Below, one piece after another: positions 1 to 56,480 of a stretch of 64,000 nt of DNA (position 1 is its first letter; the number at the start of each line of letters is the position of its first letter). Below the pieces are notes generated by a model. It did no database searches. It was given only the letters and a program-made list of their open reading frames with translations, and was not told where the DNA came from. Origin of the DNA: Archivesica marissinica (Eukaryota > Mollusca > Bivalvia > Venerida > Vesicomyidae); contig CM026390.1 of assembly GCA_014843695.1 (NCBI GenBank), positions 95,620,804 to 95,684,803 of the forward strand. The letters run 5' to 3'. Both the position numbers and the translations under genes were made by a program.

Positions 1-40
1 CTTTTTGTAAGCCTATTTAGAGGTATGTAGTGTTGAAAGG
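1..40 (-). mobile_element. End of a TTAA-type MITE, truncated by the window edge
   Basis: The first 40 bases are an inverted copy of 2069-2110, the left end of the MITE at 2065-2305, and stop at the same kind of terminus (GTGTTGAAAGG). The flanking TTAA is degraded to ATTA. The rest lies outside the window. Confidence 0.7.
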
Positions 41-301
41 ATTAGACATTTGTGTGGTCCTTTCCTTATGAACAATGGTTGTTTAGTTGTTTTTTCAATC
101 AGGACTAGCATACAGTTTGTGTCATTCAGGACAGGTTTCAACATTTCATTGAAACAATGAATAATATATTATCTATTATCTTCACTAAGCCAGAAGTACC
201 TTTGAGCAATTGAAACATCTGACATCGTCATTCAGTCTTTCACATTTGCAGTATTATCACTGATGTATAGCAAACCTGCATCCACACAATACATCCAATA
301 A

Positions 302-412
302 GCAAACAGCATAGAGCCTGATCGGATGGCACAGAATCACAGAATGTGCCGTCTGATCAGGCTCTATGCTGTTTGCAAGTGATTTTATCTGCCGCTAGCA
401 TGCAAAAAAAAA
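302..412. mobile_element. Hairpin-type MITE fragment related to the piggyBac-like MITE at 16421
   Basis: Arms 302-332 and 346-376 form a near-perfect inverted repeat (AGAGCCTGATC and its complement). The following GTGATTTTATCTGCCGCTAG is the reverse complement of the start of the element at 16425. It runs into an A-rich run after the terminal TGCAAA; the other end is not recognisable. Confidence 0.6.
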
Positions 413-623
413 AACAAGACCTACAAATGTTGTGGAAATTATACAAAATGAGTGTACATTATCTTGGCTTGCTGTTTTACCACACACATTAAGTCTAAGC
501 AATCATATTTAAATAGTTAAGTGACAATTCAAGATGCTAAACCCATTGCAGGATCAGAACAGTTTTAAAGCATTACATTGTATATAATATTAAGCAGATA
601 AATGTGTTAATCTTATATCTACA

Positions 624-723
624 CCTTCCTTACATCTCAGCATGCATACTGTATTTCATAATGATACTGTTAACCTTCCTTACATCTCAGCATGCATAAT
701 GTATTTCATAATGATATTGTTCA
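624..723. repeat. Tandem duplication, 2 x 50 bp
   Basis: Two near-identical copies starting CCTTCCTTACATCTCAGCAT at 624 and 674. No coding signal. Confidence 0.8.
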
Positions 724-743
724 AGAACAAAACTGGTCATCAT

Positions 744-1021
744 GATGCAGTATAACTTTGGACTGGTAATCCAGGGATCGCAGGTCCAATCCCCCGTCTG
801 ACCCTAATAAAATTAACAGTCTTTCAGATGGGACTTTAAACCAAGGTCTTGTGTCGGTGCTTTACACCGTGCATGTAAAAGAACCAGAGGAGAGACTCTG
901 GAATGGGTCTCTGTCTGTATCATTGCACTATCCTCCAAAAATCTAAAATGACTAATCTCTTCAGGAGGCGTCGCTGATATGGGCAACCGGTAGCGACGAT
1001 AAATAAACGTAAAATACACAT
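744..1021 (+). mobile_element. tRNA-derived SINE, family A, 5' truncated
   Basis: Contains the tRNA-like part CTGGACTGGTAATCCAGGG (anticodon arm resembling tRNA-Thr GGT), then a body with AAAATTAACAGTCTTTCAG, and a conserved tail CGGTAGCGACGATAAATAAA. The same element recurs at 6176, 8061, 15571, 35508, 35736, 36982, 50262, 52093 and 56249. This copy has lost the first part of the tRNA-like head (box A region). Confidence 0.85.
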
Positions 1022-1107
1022 AGTATAACTTTGATATGTACTTGACTAACATATTTGGATTTCAGTTTATGAAGATTAACAAATATAATGAAAATAACCA
1101 TACACAA

Positions 1108-1819
1108 AAGCCTGTATGTTTGTCCCTTGGTATGTTTGCCCCTTGGTATGTTTGTCCTTTGCCCCTTGGTATATTTGCCCCTGTATGTTTGCCCCTTGGT
1201 ATGTTTGTCCCTTGGTATGTTTGCCTCTTGGTATGTTTGCCCCTTGGTATGTTTGCCCCTGTATGTTTGCCCTTTGGTATGTTTGTCCCTTGGTATGTTT
1301 GTCCCTTGGTATGTTTGCCCCTATATGTTTGCCCCTTGGTATGTTTGCCCCTTGGTATGTTTGTCCTTGGTATGTTTGCCCCTTGGTATGTTTGTCCCTT
1401 GGTATGTTTGCCCCTGTATGTTTGCCCCTTGGTATGTTTATCCCTTGGTATATTTGCCCCTTGGTATGTTTGTCCCTTGGTATGTTTGCCCCTGTATGTT
1501 TGCCCCTTGGTATGTTTGTCCCTGTATGCTTGCCCCTTGGTATGTTTGTCCCTTGGTATGTTTGCCCCTGTATGTTTGCCCCTTGGTATGTTTGTCCCTG
1601 TATGTTTGCCCCTTGGTATGTTTGCCCCTTGGTATGTTTGCCCCTGTATGTTTGCCCCTGTATGTTTGCCCCTTGGTATGTTTGCCCCTGTATGTTTGCC
1701 CCTGTATGTTTGCCCCTTAGTATGTTTGTCCCTTGGTATGTTTGCCCCTGTATGTTTGCCCCTGTATGTTTGCCCCTGTATCTGTATGTTTGCCCCTGTA
1801 TGTTTGCCCCTGTATGTTG
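1108..1819. repeat. Minisatellite of mixed 16-bp and 14-bp units
   Basis: Units are TATGTTTGCCCCTTGG (16 bp) and TATGTTTGCCCCTG (14 bp) in irregular order, with T/C variants. Roughly 46 units. The lack of stop codons on both strands creates long open frames of periodic composition that are not genes. Confidence 0.95.
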
Positions 1820-2064
1820 GCTGGTTATTCTGGCTTCTTTATCTGCATTTGCTTCCATGTGATATGTTACAATATGTGGACATTAACATGGAAGGGACAT
1901 TCTTCAAGAACAATTATTTTGCAAGCCCCGCTCAACCAACTGTTACCAAAATCATAGTTGCTAAATGTATTATAAATATCTCACAACTCCAAAGGACACA
2001 CACAGAGTGTCAATGAAATATGAATAGCTATGCCTAATATGTCCTGTATATGATGCCATGTTTA

Positions 2065-2305
2065 TTAACTCTTTCAACACCACAGACCTCTAAATAGGCT
2101 TACAAAAAGTGTAGATCCAGATGAGCCGGCTCGTGACGAGCCGTCTCATCAGGATCTGCACTTTTTGCAAGTAATATTACTAATTTTAGACAAAATTACC
2201 CATCTTGATAAATGAACTGGTCCGAATGTAATTTTCTTATTCATTTATTGGTCTAAGAATATCATGGACCAGTCCATGTCAGTTACTTGGTGTTGAAAGA
2301 GTTAA
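2065..2305. mobile_element. TTAA-flanked MITE with CTCTTTCAACACCA termini
   Basis: TTAA at 2065-2068 and 2302-2305 flank perfect 14-bp terminal inverted repeats CTCTTTCAACACCA (2069-2082 and the complement ending at 2301). The interior has a palindrome around GGCTCGTGACGAGCC (2130-2150). TTAA duplication is typical of piggyBac-type transposition. No transposase is present; it is a non-autonomous element. Confidence 0.85.
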
Positions 2306-3589
2306 CAATGACAATGCGCCTTCTGATTACACCTAAAACTTAATTTTATTTGCTCAGAATAAGAAATAAAACATACATTAACCAATACCACAGCAGGTTT
2401 GTAGCTAAACAACTGAAAATAGAAATAGCTATACAAAAATTGTTGAATGAAACCATTTGTATACAAACTTATTAGGACAGACTATTGTTAACAACAAGTG
2501 TTTATGCAGCTATACATTGTACCTAATATAATGCCATGACCATGTGCAACACTCAAGGTCAACAGTAAAATTAACATAAGCTATATCTAATCTACTAAAA
2601 CACATCCATGTGACTTGAATTGTTAATGAAGACAGCACGTAAAGCAAATATATCTAAGTAAATATGTACTTTATGGGTGCGTTCTATATTTCATGAATTC
2701 GTGAATACAGCATTTCAAAACATATCCCATTAGAGATTGAATGTCTTTGTACTAGTCACATGTCCATAATTGATCATGTTCTAGATTACAACCTTCTTTG
2801 TGCATTCAGCTTAAAATATCAGCATATAGGTGTACCATATAAAACTCACCAGACCGTGACTACTGTAAAAACATTTTCATTTCACATTATAAACATTCTG
2901 CATATCCTTATACCAATGAGAAACATTAATCAGTTACTGCCCCTGAATACTCCTAATAGTATATTGTTCCTCTTAATTGGTTTCCTTTGTTTTTATCGTT
3001 GTTTCCTTTGCACCACATGTTTTCCATTCTCATCCGTATTCTCGTCTTATAATTATGAAATTATTAAAGCATGTCCAATGGATACCTTACTGTAAAAATG
3101 TGTTCAATTAATTAACACGATTTTGATAAAATTACATTTATCCTAACGCAACATCTGTTTAGACGACAACAGTAAAAACAAAGGATTCCAACTAAAAGGA
3201 CCAATATACATTTAGGGATAAATCTGACTTTATCCATCAAGGGAGGTAATAGAAAAACCAGTAATGTGTCTCATTACTGATTCATGACATATGAACAGAA
3301 GTAACATAATAAACAGATTATCAAGAGAAGCAACAAGTCACTAGTTGCAACATAATTTCATGGTTTACATTGTCATGTAAACTACTACCCATATACCGGA
3401 TTTATTGTATGGACTACTTAATTACGTATTAATTATGAAGTATAATATGAATACTCTTTATTGGAAACAGAATTCTTGAGTATTATTATAAATCTGCATG
3501 TTTTCAAGTGTGGTAGCTATGTGCCAAGGTAAAATGTGCAGGCAAGAGGGTCATGTAGCAGTACATTATTAGAATAGGTAGGGAAACAA
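2306..3589. other. AT-rich sequence, nothing recognised
   Basis: Unique-looking AT-rich DNA downstream of the FIP gene. An open frame at 2760-3095 has no recognisable domain and ordinary non-coding composition. Confidence 0.5.
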
Positions 3590-4634
3590 AATATGGTGGT
3601 ACTTTACGAATACACCGCACTCTAGCTCCCTCCCGAAATATGGTGGTACTTTACGATTACACCACACTCTAGCTCCCTCCCAAAATATGGTGGTACTTTA
3701 CCATTACACCATGATCTAGCTCCCTCCAAGAATATGGTGGTACTTTACAAATACACCTCACTCTATCTCACTCCAAGAATATGGTGGTACTTTATGAATA
3801 CACCGCACTCTCTCTCCCTCCAAGAATATGGTGGTTCTTTACTAATACACCGCACTCTCTCTCCCTCCAAGAATATGGTGGTTCTTTACGAATACACCAC
3901 ACTCTATCTATCTCCCTCCAAGAATATGGTGGTTCTTTATGAATACACCACACTCTAGCTCCCTCCCGAAATATAGTGGTACTTTACAATTACACCACGC
4001 TCTAGCTCCCTCCCGAAATATAGTGGTACTTTACGATTACACCACACTCTAGCTCCCTCCCGAAATATAGTGGTACTTTATGATTACACCACGCTCTAGC
4101 TCCCTCCCAAAATATAGTGGTCCTTTACGATTACACCACGCTCTAGCTCCCTCCCGAAATATAGTGGTACTTTACGATTACACCACGCTCTAGCTCCATC
4201 CCGAAATATGGTGGTACTTTACGATTACACCACGCTCTAGCTCCATCCTGAAATATGGTGGTACTTTACGATTACACCACGCTCTAGCTCCCTCCCGAAA
4301 TATGGTGGTACTTTACGATTACATCACGCTCTAGCTCCCTCCCGAAATATAGTGGTACTTTACGATTACACCATGCTCTAGCTCCCTCCCGAAATATAGT
4401 GGTCCTTTACGATTACACCACGCTCTAGCTCCCTCCCGAAATATAGTGGTACTTTACGATTACACCACGTTCTAGCTCCCTCCCGAAATATAGTGGTACT
4501 TTACGATTACACCACGCTCTAGCTCCCTCCCGAAATATAGTGGTCCTTTACGATTACACCACGCTCTAGCTCACGCTCTAGCTCCCTCCCGAAATATAGT
4601 GGTACTTTACAATTACACCACGCTCTAGCTCCCT
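3590..4634. repeat. Minisatellite, 47-bp unit, about 22 copies
   Basis: Each unit contains TGGTACTTTACGATTACACC and CTCTAGCTCCCTCCC. Copies at the left edge are more divergent (CTCTCTCCCTCCAAGAATA) than those in the centre, as expected for an array that homogenises internally. One short internal duplication (TCTAGCTCACGCTCTAGC) lies near 4565. Confidence 0.95.
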
Positions 4635-5104
4635 ACCACTAATGACTCTGCTTCACATCTCTCACCGTAGACTCAGCCTAATAATTATTAAATGTATGAA
4701 GGGATATTTAAAATACTATATGTAAACGTGCAAACGTGATACTACCTTCCAAGGTCAAATTTAAACAATGCATAAGGTTTTAGATAAATATTTGTCTTAA
4801 CTCTAGCGAGCCCATTTAAGGATTGTGAAACAACGGTGCAAAGCTGACCTCTCATCACACGGGATTTATGCTTGAACTAAATACATATAGAGCACATTAA
4901 CATGCATACAATTAACATCAGCACAAATTAAAACCCTGGTCTCTTTTTGGCTGTCATTGTGATTTTTAACAATAGAAACAAGGACAAAATGTTCACAGCA
5001 TTGCAATATTATGGCAAAAACAAAGTGGAAACAATATGAACATCAACCGTACGATATAAAGGGTGTGTAGAAAGCCTGGTTCCAACACCTGTTTAATTCA
5101 ACAA
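4635..5104. other. AT-rich sequence, nothing recognised
   Basis: No coding or repeat structure that I can support. Confidence 0.4.
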
Positions 5105-5399
5105 CAAGTCTTTGAAAGTTTAAACTTTATTTATTTTACAACGATTGCGAAGCAAGTTCTAACAACTTATATTAATCACTCTCGTTGTCGCGGATGAAAG
5201 CGTATATGTGGTCATTCAAGTGGGAGGAAACCAGAGTACCTGGAGAAAACCCACCTGTCCGATCTGGCGACCATCGTACCAACAAGTCTTTCACATGGAA
5301 CTATAAATCAAGGTCTCGTGTATTGGTGCAACACACCCGATATGTAAAAGAACCAGGAATTGAACTATCCTCCAAAAAACCAAATGATTAATATACTTC
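5105..5399 (-). mobile_element. Composite SINE remnants (shared tail family plus family A body)
   Basis: 5105-5270 on the minus strand matches 37852-38010: TTTCCTCCCAC, CGCTTTCATCCGCG, GAGAGTGATTAATATAAGTTG and TCGCAATCGTTGTAAAATAA. 5281-5399 resembles the body of family A SINEs (GTAAAAGAACCAG, CTATCCTCCAAAAA). Two remnants joined or a chimeric element. Confidence 0.6.
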
Positions 5400-5400
5400 C

Positions 5401-5731
5401 AGGGTTCATTCTAGGTCAGGGTTCATTCTAGGTCAGAATTGTTGGGAGAAGTGAGAAAGCGCGTGATCGCATCCTTAAATGGTGTTCTTTAATATACTTC
5501 TGCAAAATAGGGTTAAAATGCACAGTACAACCATTAAATACAACATTTGAATAGAAGGAGTGCTTTATAATGGGCCAGTGTATATCTTACTAGACAACAT
5601 TTTGTTTGAAAATCGTAAAAACCAAAATATAATTATTTTTTTAGGGAGAAGTGGGGCCCCCAAAGGGCGAAGTCAGGGTCCCTAGGGCGACAATTTCGCC
5701 CACATCGCCCTCTAGAATGATCCCTGTACTT
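5401..5731 (+). mobile_element. SINE body, family B (head missing)
   Basis: Shares its whole length with 48300-48585 and 55588-55850: GGGTTCATTCTAGGTCAG, GGTGTTCTTTAATATACTTC, TAATGGGCCAGTGTAT and the GC-rich end GGGCGACAATTTCGCCCAC. Here the first 20 bp (GGTTCATTCTAGGTCAG) are duplicated at 5403-5440. The tRNA-like head is seen only in the copy at 48236. Confidence 0.75.
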
Positions 5732-6175
5732 CTGAAGGCGTTGCTCCGATCCACCAGGGGGCGTCAGTTAATCAAATCAAAAATGGTTACAATAAACTGA
5801 TAGTGACAGAGTTCTTCAACGGACTCATTGATTGGTCTATCTTTAGAAATACCGGTAAACTCCAATTACTGAAATAACTGTAAAACATAAATCAACATTG
5901 CAAGATCTCATCAACTGCTATTAATTATGTCTTCAACATAAATCGTGCATTTGAAGTAAATGTATTCAATGGGTTTTGTAATTACATATCGTTAGCAGAC
6001 ATTTTACACCATACGGATACTAAACCACGGTCGTAACATTGCTTTCAATAATATTAATATCTTAATATGTAACCTGAGCCGTGAATTCAACAGCACTTAA
6101 TGTTTGTATATACACAGTGAAGTCACGATGTCCCATGTCCCATACATATCCTTCAAATGTGATACTAATAATAGT

Positions 6176-6307
6176 CTGTGTGTTTTACGTTTATTTATTG
6201 TCGCTACCAGTTGCCCGTATGAAGAGGTTAGTCATTTTAGATTTTGGAGGATAGTGCATGATACAGACAGAGACCCATTCTAGAATCTCCTCTGGTTCTT
6301 TTAAAAT
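6176..6307 (-). mobile_element. SINE family A, 3' part
   Basis: Minus-strand copy of tail and body (TTTTACGTTTATTTATTGTC, then GACAGAGACCCATTC on the plus strand). Ends abruptly in the body at TCTGGTTCTTTTA. Confidence 0.8.
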
Positions 6308-6463
6308 CATTAACTAACTTGCAAATCAGTCCGTCAACAAGTTGTTAATATATGCATCAATTTCATTATTATTATTCATTTTGACAGATTCTTTTTATAA
6401 AATATACAATTTCTTTTATAATAAGTACAATAGTATATAATAATAGGATGTTTCTTCATTTGT

Positions 6464-6606
6464 TTGGGTTTTACGCCTGCATCAGCACCTTTTTGGGCTA
6501 TATCGTCAGCAGGCAGTTGACCTAACAACACATTTCCTGGGCATGCTCCAGCAGTTAACCAGTACTTGGTGCACCAATCTCTGTAAGAAACTGCCAACTT
6601 TTTTCA
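6464..6606 (-). mobile_element. SINE family C body (tRNA-like head missing)
   Basis: Matches 15202-15345 (GGGTTTTACGCCTGCATCAG, GGGCTATATCG, CTCCAGCAGTTAACCAGTAC, GTAAGAAACTGCCAACTTT). Truncated before the tRNA-like part. Confidence 0.75.
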
Positions 6607-6608
6607 TA

Positions 6609-6797
6609 TATAGTCTACATCCGCTATGTCAAATTCTGTCGGACCGAACAAAATACTTTGACATAGCCGAAGTTTGAAATTCGATATAAACAGATCCAGT
6701 TATATGTAAAATGATAGTGTCTGAAACGGGACTTTGATCCGACTTCGAGATAACCGCAGAATTCGACATAACCGACTTAACGGATGTAGACTGTAAA
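6609..6797. mobile_element. TA-type MITE, family 1
   Basis: Imperfect terminal inverted repeats TATAGTCTACATCCG and CGGATGTAGACTGTA. The internal arms (GTCAAATTCTGTCGG, CCGACTTCGAGATAACCG) are also complementary in part. TA at both ends suggests a Tc1/mariner-mobilised element. Related pieces occur at 32975-33062 and 54739-54852. Confidence 0.75.
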
Positions 6798-6930
6798 TGA
6801 GTCAATAATAATATATATGTATAGAACTGGAACCAACTTTCTAAATCGCCTTTATAAAGACATGAATGCATTAGTGAGAGTACATACAATGTACGTGTAT
6901 AAAAGCATTATCTCAAGCAGAACTATATGA

Positions 6931-7165
6931 TTATTTATACAAATTAATTTTAGCTTGATTGCGAAACAAATATTCATAACATTAGAGTAATCACTCTCGA
7001 GACCTTGTTCCATATAGAATCCATCGCCACAATGGAGAGAGAAGAGGCATGTGGAATTTAAATGCCTTGCATAAGGGCACAATCATAAATGCTACAGCCG
7101 GGTGTGATCTCTGGACCTTTCACACCTGAAACGAACGCGCTACCACTGTGCTATCACTACTATAT
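6931..7165 (-). mobile_element. tRNA-derived SINE, family D
   Basis: Minus strand begins GATAGCACAGTGGTAGCGCG, a tRNA-like box A region, followed by a body with GCATTTAAATTCC, GGCGATGGATTC, GTGATTACTCTAATG and a TTTCGCAATC tail. A plus-strand copy is at 14150-14362. Confidence 0.75.
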
Positions 7166-7744
7166 ACTTATCATTCATTAATATTCTTGAATAATAATAA
7201 GAATAATAAGTTTCCACTATTCTCCTATAGTAAATGTTCATGTTAAATACTGAGATTTATCGTTTACCAGTGATGTTGATATGAAACGGACAATTCAGAA
7301 TTTAAAAAGTTGCATTACACCATAACACCGGTATGTACTGGAGTTCAGTCATCCAATCAAGTGTGACCATATTTCTGTAACTTTCAATGCATACATGTAG
7401 CTAGAGGTCATACATTGATGCTCTATCAGGGGCGTAGCTTGGCTGGAATTGATATGTAGCACAACTTGACAGAAAATATTTTATAGTGTATATAATTTAG
7501 CCCCCCTGGCATCCGATTTTTCTTTTTGCAGGTTTGGCATTTTTATTTATTTTTTCGATTTTTCGGGAAAAAGTGTAGGCCGCGGTCTACACAGCCTATA
7601 GGAAGCTATGTCAGAGGTGCATTTAGCATGTCCGGAGCGAGTATTCATGCTCTCCTTGGGGTCCACAATAATCTCATTCTTATCCTTGTTTATATTGTGG
7701 TTTAGGTGATATGGTGATCTTTCAACTATAATTGATGGAGACAG

Positions 7745-7925
7745 ACCCTGGGTGCCCTTCCGAGCAGTATGTCAGGCACGGGCGGGCACACGGGTAGAAC
7801 CACCAACCTGGATAGCTTCCTCACTTAAAATAATTCAAAACCCCCAGTGGGATGCGAACCTACAGCGGTGAGTGGTAAATGATTTGAAGTCAACGATCAA
7901 TCGAGAGCGAGGGCCCTTTATTATC
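7745..7925 (-). mobile_element. SINE-like repeat, family E
   Basis: Shares GGTGCCC-CCGAGCAGTAT, GGATAGCTTCCTCA, CCCCCAGTG-GAT and GATTTGAAGTCAACGA with 46823-46995. On the minus strand the region GTAGGTTCGCATCCC resembles a tRNA box B. Confidence 0.6.
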
Positions 7926-8060
7926 AATGTACCCAGACATCCCCCATTACAAACGTTATACAATAGTGCACACAGTAAAACTTGTCTTATGAGGCCGCTC
8001 AAGGGAAATCATTAAAATGGTCTTTAAAATGATATAGTCTCTTAATAGAGGAACGTTACA

Positions 8061-8415
8061 TACGGATCTGTAGTCCAGTGGTAACAGACTGGACTGGTAA
8101 TCCAGGGATCGAAGGTTTGATCCCCCATCTGACACTAACAAAATTAACAGTCTTTCAGATGGGACGTTAAACCGAGGTCTTGTGTCGGTGCTTTACATAG
8201 TGCATGTAAAAGAACCAGTGGAGACTCTGGAATGGGTCTCTGTCTGTACCATTGAACTATCCTCCAAAAATCTCAAATGACTTATCTCTTCAGGAGGCGT
8301 TGCTCATATGGGCAACTGGTAGCGACTTAATTTTATTAGGTTCAGACCTGGGGATCGAACCTGCGATCCCTGGATTACCAGTCCAGCATGTTATAACTGG
8401 ACTACAGATCCGTCT
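8061..8415. mobile_element. Two family A SINEs in opposite orientation
   Basis: 8061-8327 is a plus-strand copy with a complete tRNA-like head (GGATCTGTAGTCCAGTGG) and body up to GGTAGCGACT. It is followed directly by 8328-8415, the head and first body part of another copy on the minus strand (ending CTACAGATCCGT). The pair forms a large inverted repeat of the tRNA-like heads. Confidence 0.85.
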
Positions 8416-9225
8416 GTGCATGAAAGCCAATTAATACGAGACTGGTGTAAAATGAATCGAGTACATACATCGTCGCTATATACACATTGTAAAGGGACTC
8501 TATTTTTATTACAATGTGTCGGACATTACACGTCTTGGCTATATATATACCGGTACACAAATACTTTATTCTCACTCTAGTGGTCTCAGAGGTTAATTTG
8601 GCGATTTTTATAAGAGTTTGAGTGATTTTGAGAGAATTATATTGAATATTCGCATACCTTCTAGACCGAATATTCGAATAGCAAAATCGCGCGAATAGAA
8701 AAATCACTATTCGATGCCACCCCTAGTTATAATACATTCCAAACATTTGATATTTTCGAAGTTTAAGACAGACAAGTAACCGTCGCTCATAGCTTATCAC
8801 AATCAATATGAGACAGTCCACAGCTCAATTGTACAGTGCATAAAATTACACTAAAAAAGCATATTCTAGGAATGTTTCAGCATATAAAAGCAGATTTTCT
8901 ACAGTTTTCTGTAAAAATATATCACAAACTGTACACTATGTGTATATTATAATCTTCCGTCAAATTAAAAAATAGCATTGCTTTAACTGCAATGACAGTT
9001 AAATCACTTTCAAACACAATCAACTCAAATATGAGGATTTAGGAATCATCACAGATTTGTGTCATACATCCCGTCGCCTTATACTTATAGCAAGAACTGT
9101 CACTTCCTATGCACACTGGCAGTTCAATCAGAGACATTTACAAAAAGACGTCTTCAATAATTAAGAATATTCTTCACACAGTCTCATCAGTAGTAGATAT
9201 TACATACACTGCGAGACATAAGAGG
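8416..9225. other. AT-rich sequence, nothing recognised
   Basis: Contains a patch rich in ATTCGAATA-like motifs (8640-8720) that looks like a decayed repeat end. No coding signal. Confidence 0.4.
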
Positions 9226-9425
9226 ATTTTTGTGTTTATTAGTGTAATATAGGATTTTTGTGTTTATTAGTGTAATATAGGATTTTTGTGTTTATTAGTG
9301 TAAGATAGGATATTTGTGTTTATTAGTGTAAGATAGGATATTTGTGTTTATTAGTGTAAGATAGGATATTTGTGTTTATTAGTGTAAGATAGGATATTTG
9401 TGTTTATTCGTGTAAGATAGGATTT
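9226..9425. repeat. 28-bp tandem repeat, about 7 copies, with AATAAA in each copy on the gene strand
   Basis: The unit contains TTTGTGTTTATTAGTGTAA on the plus strand. On the minus strand, that of the FIP gene, each copy reads CACTAATAAACAC, a canonical polyadenylation hexamer (the last copy reads CGAATAAAC). The array lies about 1.1 kb past the stop codon, so it could mark the transcript 3' end. That role is inference; the repeats themselves are directly visible. Confidence 0.9.
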
Positions 9426-9917
9426 TATTTCATCGGGTGATCACCGGAATTTATATTTCCATGAGCGGCGCTACACAAATCTTCTTTTATGATTTCCAAT
9501 GACTTCAAATGTTATTAATTTTAACTGCCCCGTCTGGAGCCTCATTGCACTACTTGACACAACCACACAACCACTTATGTTAGTGTGAATGTCAGTAATA
9601 AGAAATAGTTCCTGTATAAATTTCTGTTTCTACAGACAAAACAAATTCATTAGAATATATTGCTTAATAATTAACTGTTCATGATTGTCAGAAAATAGCT
9701 AAAGTACAAAAGTACATCTAACCATGCATGAATACGAAACGTAACCGGTGACCGAGAAAAGTTTTCATTCACTGAAGAAACTCAATCATTCATTGGAAAG
9801 CATAAAAGAAATAATCTGTTAACCAAATAAATGCCCTATTCTACATGATGGTGATTCCTACACGGCATTTAATGCCTATGATGAGCTTCAACTTCATATT
9901 CCATACTATCTGTCTGT
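9426..9917. other. Sequence between two arrays, nothing recognised
   Basis: AT-rich, no supported feature. May be part of the FIP gene 3'UTR if transcription runs to the array at 9226-9425. Confidence 0.4.
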
Positions 9918-10312
9918 TCTGGATGCATTTATGTCTGTTACGGATGTATTTATGTCTGCTCTGGACATATTTATGTCTGTTCTGGATGCATTTATGTCTG
10001 TTCTGGATGCATGTGTGTCTGCTCTGGACATATTTATGTCTGTTCTGGACGTATTTATGTCTGCTCTGGAAGGAGTTTATTCTATGTCTGCTCTGGATGT
10101 AGTTATGTCTGTTCTGGACGTATTTATGTCTTCTCTGGATGCATGTATGTCTGCTCTGGACGTAGTTATGTCTTCTCTGGATGTATTTATGTCTGCTCTG
10201 GACATATTTATGTCGTATGTCTTCTCTGGACATATTTATGTCTGCTCTGGACATATTTATGTCTTATGTCTTCTCTGGACATATTTATGTCTCCTCTGGA
10301 CGTAGTATGTGA
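9918..10312. repeat. 21-bp minisatellite in the probable 3'UTR, about 18 copies
   Basis: The unit contains TCTGCTCTGGACATATTTAT. It begins about 220 bp beyond the FIP stop codon on the minus strand. One copy is interrupted by GGAGTTTATTCTATG, giving a single AATAAA on the gene strand at 10076-10081. The 21-bp unit keeps frame, so spurious frames such as 9841-10254 appear; they are not genes. Confidence 0.9.
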
Positions 10313-10529
10313 ATGTATACACTCTATCACATGAGTTACATGGTAAACATTCCAGTATCTCTCATCAACAGCCACCTATCCTTTACATGCATGTTTCTGT
10401 TACAAATCTTGCTATCTAGAATCCCTGGAATCTCGCTTGCTGTAGGAAGGCTACCAGTAAGATCTGTTCCATATCTACAATGGCTTCGAACCATAATGCA
10501 ATAATCTTCTATAGGGGACAACCGTAATA

Positions 10530-56192
<45,663 letters not shown>

Positions 56193-56242
56193 CTGGAGTG
56201 AAATCAGACATGGTTAGTTAGTATATACCCAGTACCTGTACA

Positions 56243-56480
56243 TAAGATCGCAGGTTCGATCCCTCGTCTGACCCTAATAAAATTAACAGTCTTTCAGATG
56301 GGACGTTAAACTGAGGTATTGTGTCAGTGCTTTACACAGTGCACATAAAAGAATCAGAGGAGATTCTGGGATGGGTGTCTGTATTATTGCACTATCCTTC
56401 AACAATCTAAAATGACTAATCTCTACATGAGGCGTCGCTGAAATTGGTAGTCGGTAGCGATGATAAATAAACGTAAAACA
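56243..56480 (+). mobile_element. SINE family A, 5' truncated
   Basis: Starts at GATCGCAGGTTCGATCCCTC (box B region) and runs to the tail GTAGCGATGATAAATAAACG. It lies about 50 bp upstream of the acceptor of exon 56102-56192. Confidence 0.85.

Noticed and set aside
1036..2016. 326-codon plus-strand open frame of CLPLGMF-type repeats
   Set aside because: It covers a 16/14-bp array and is matched by equally long frames in other phases and on the other strand.
2760..3095. 111-codon plus-strand open frame
   Set aside because: No recognisable domain, AT-rich composition, no splice or repeat evidence; compatible with chance.
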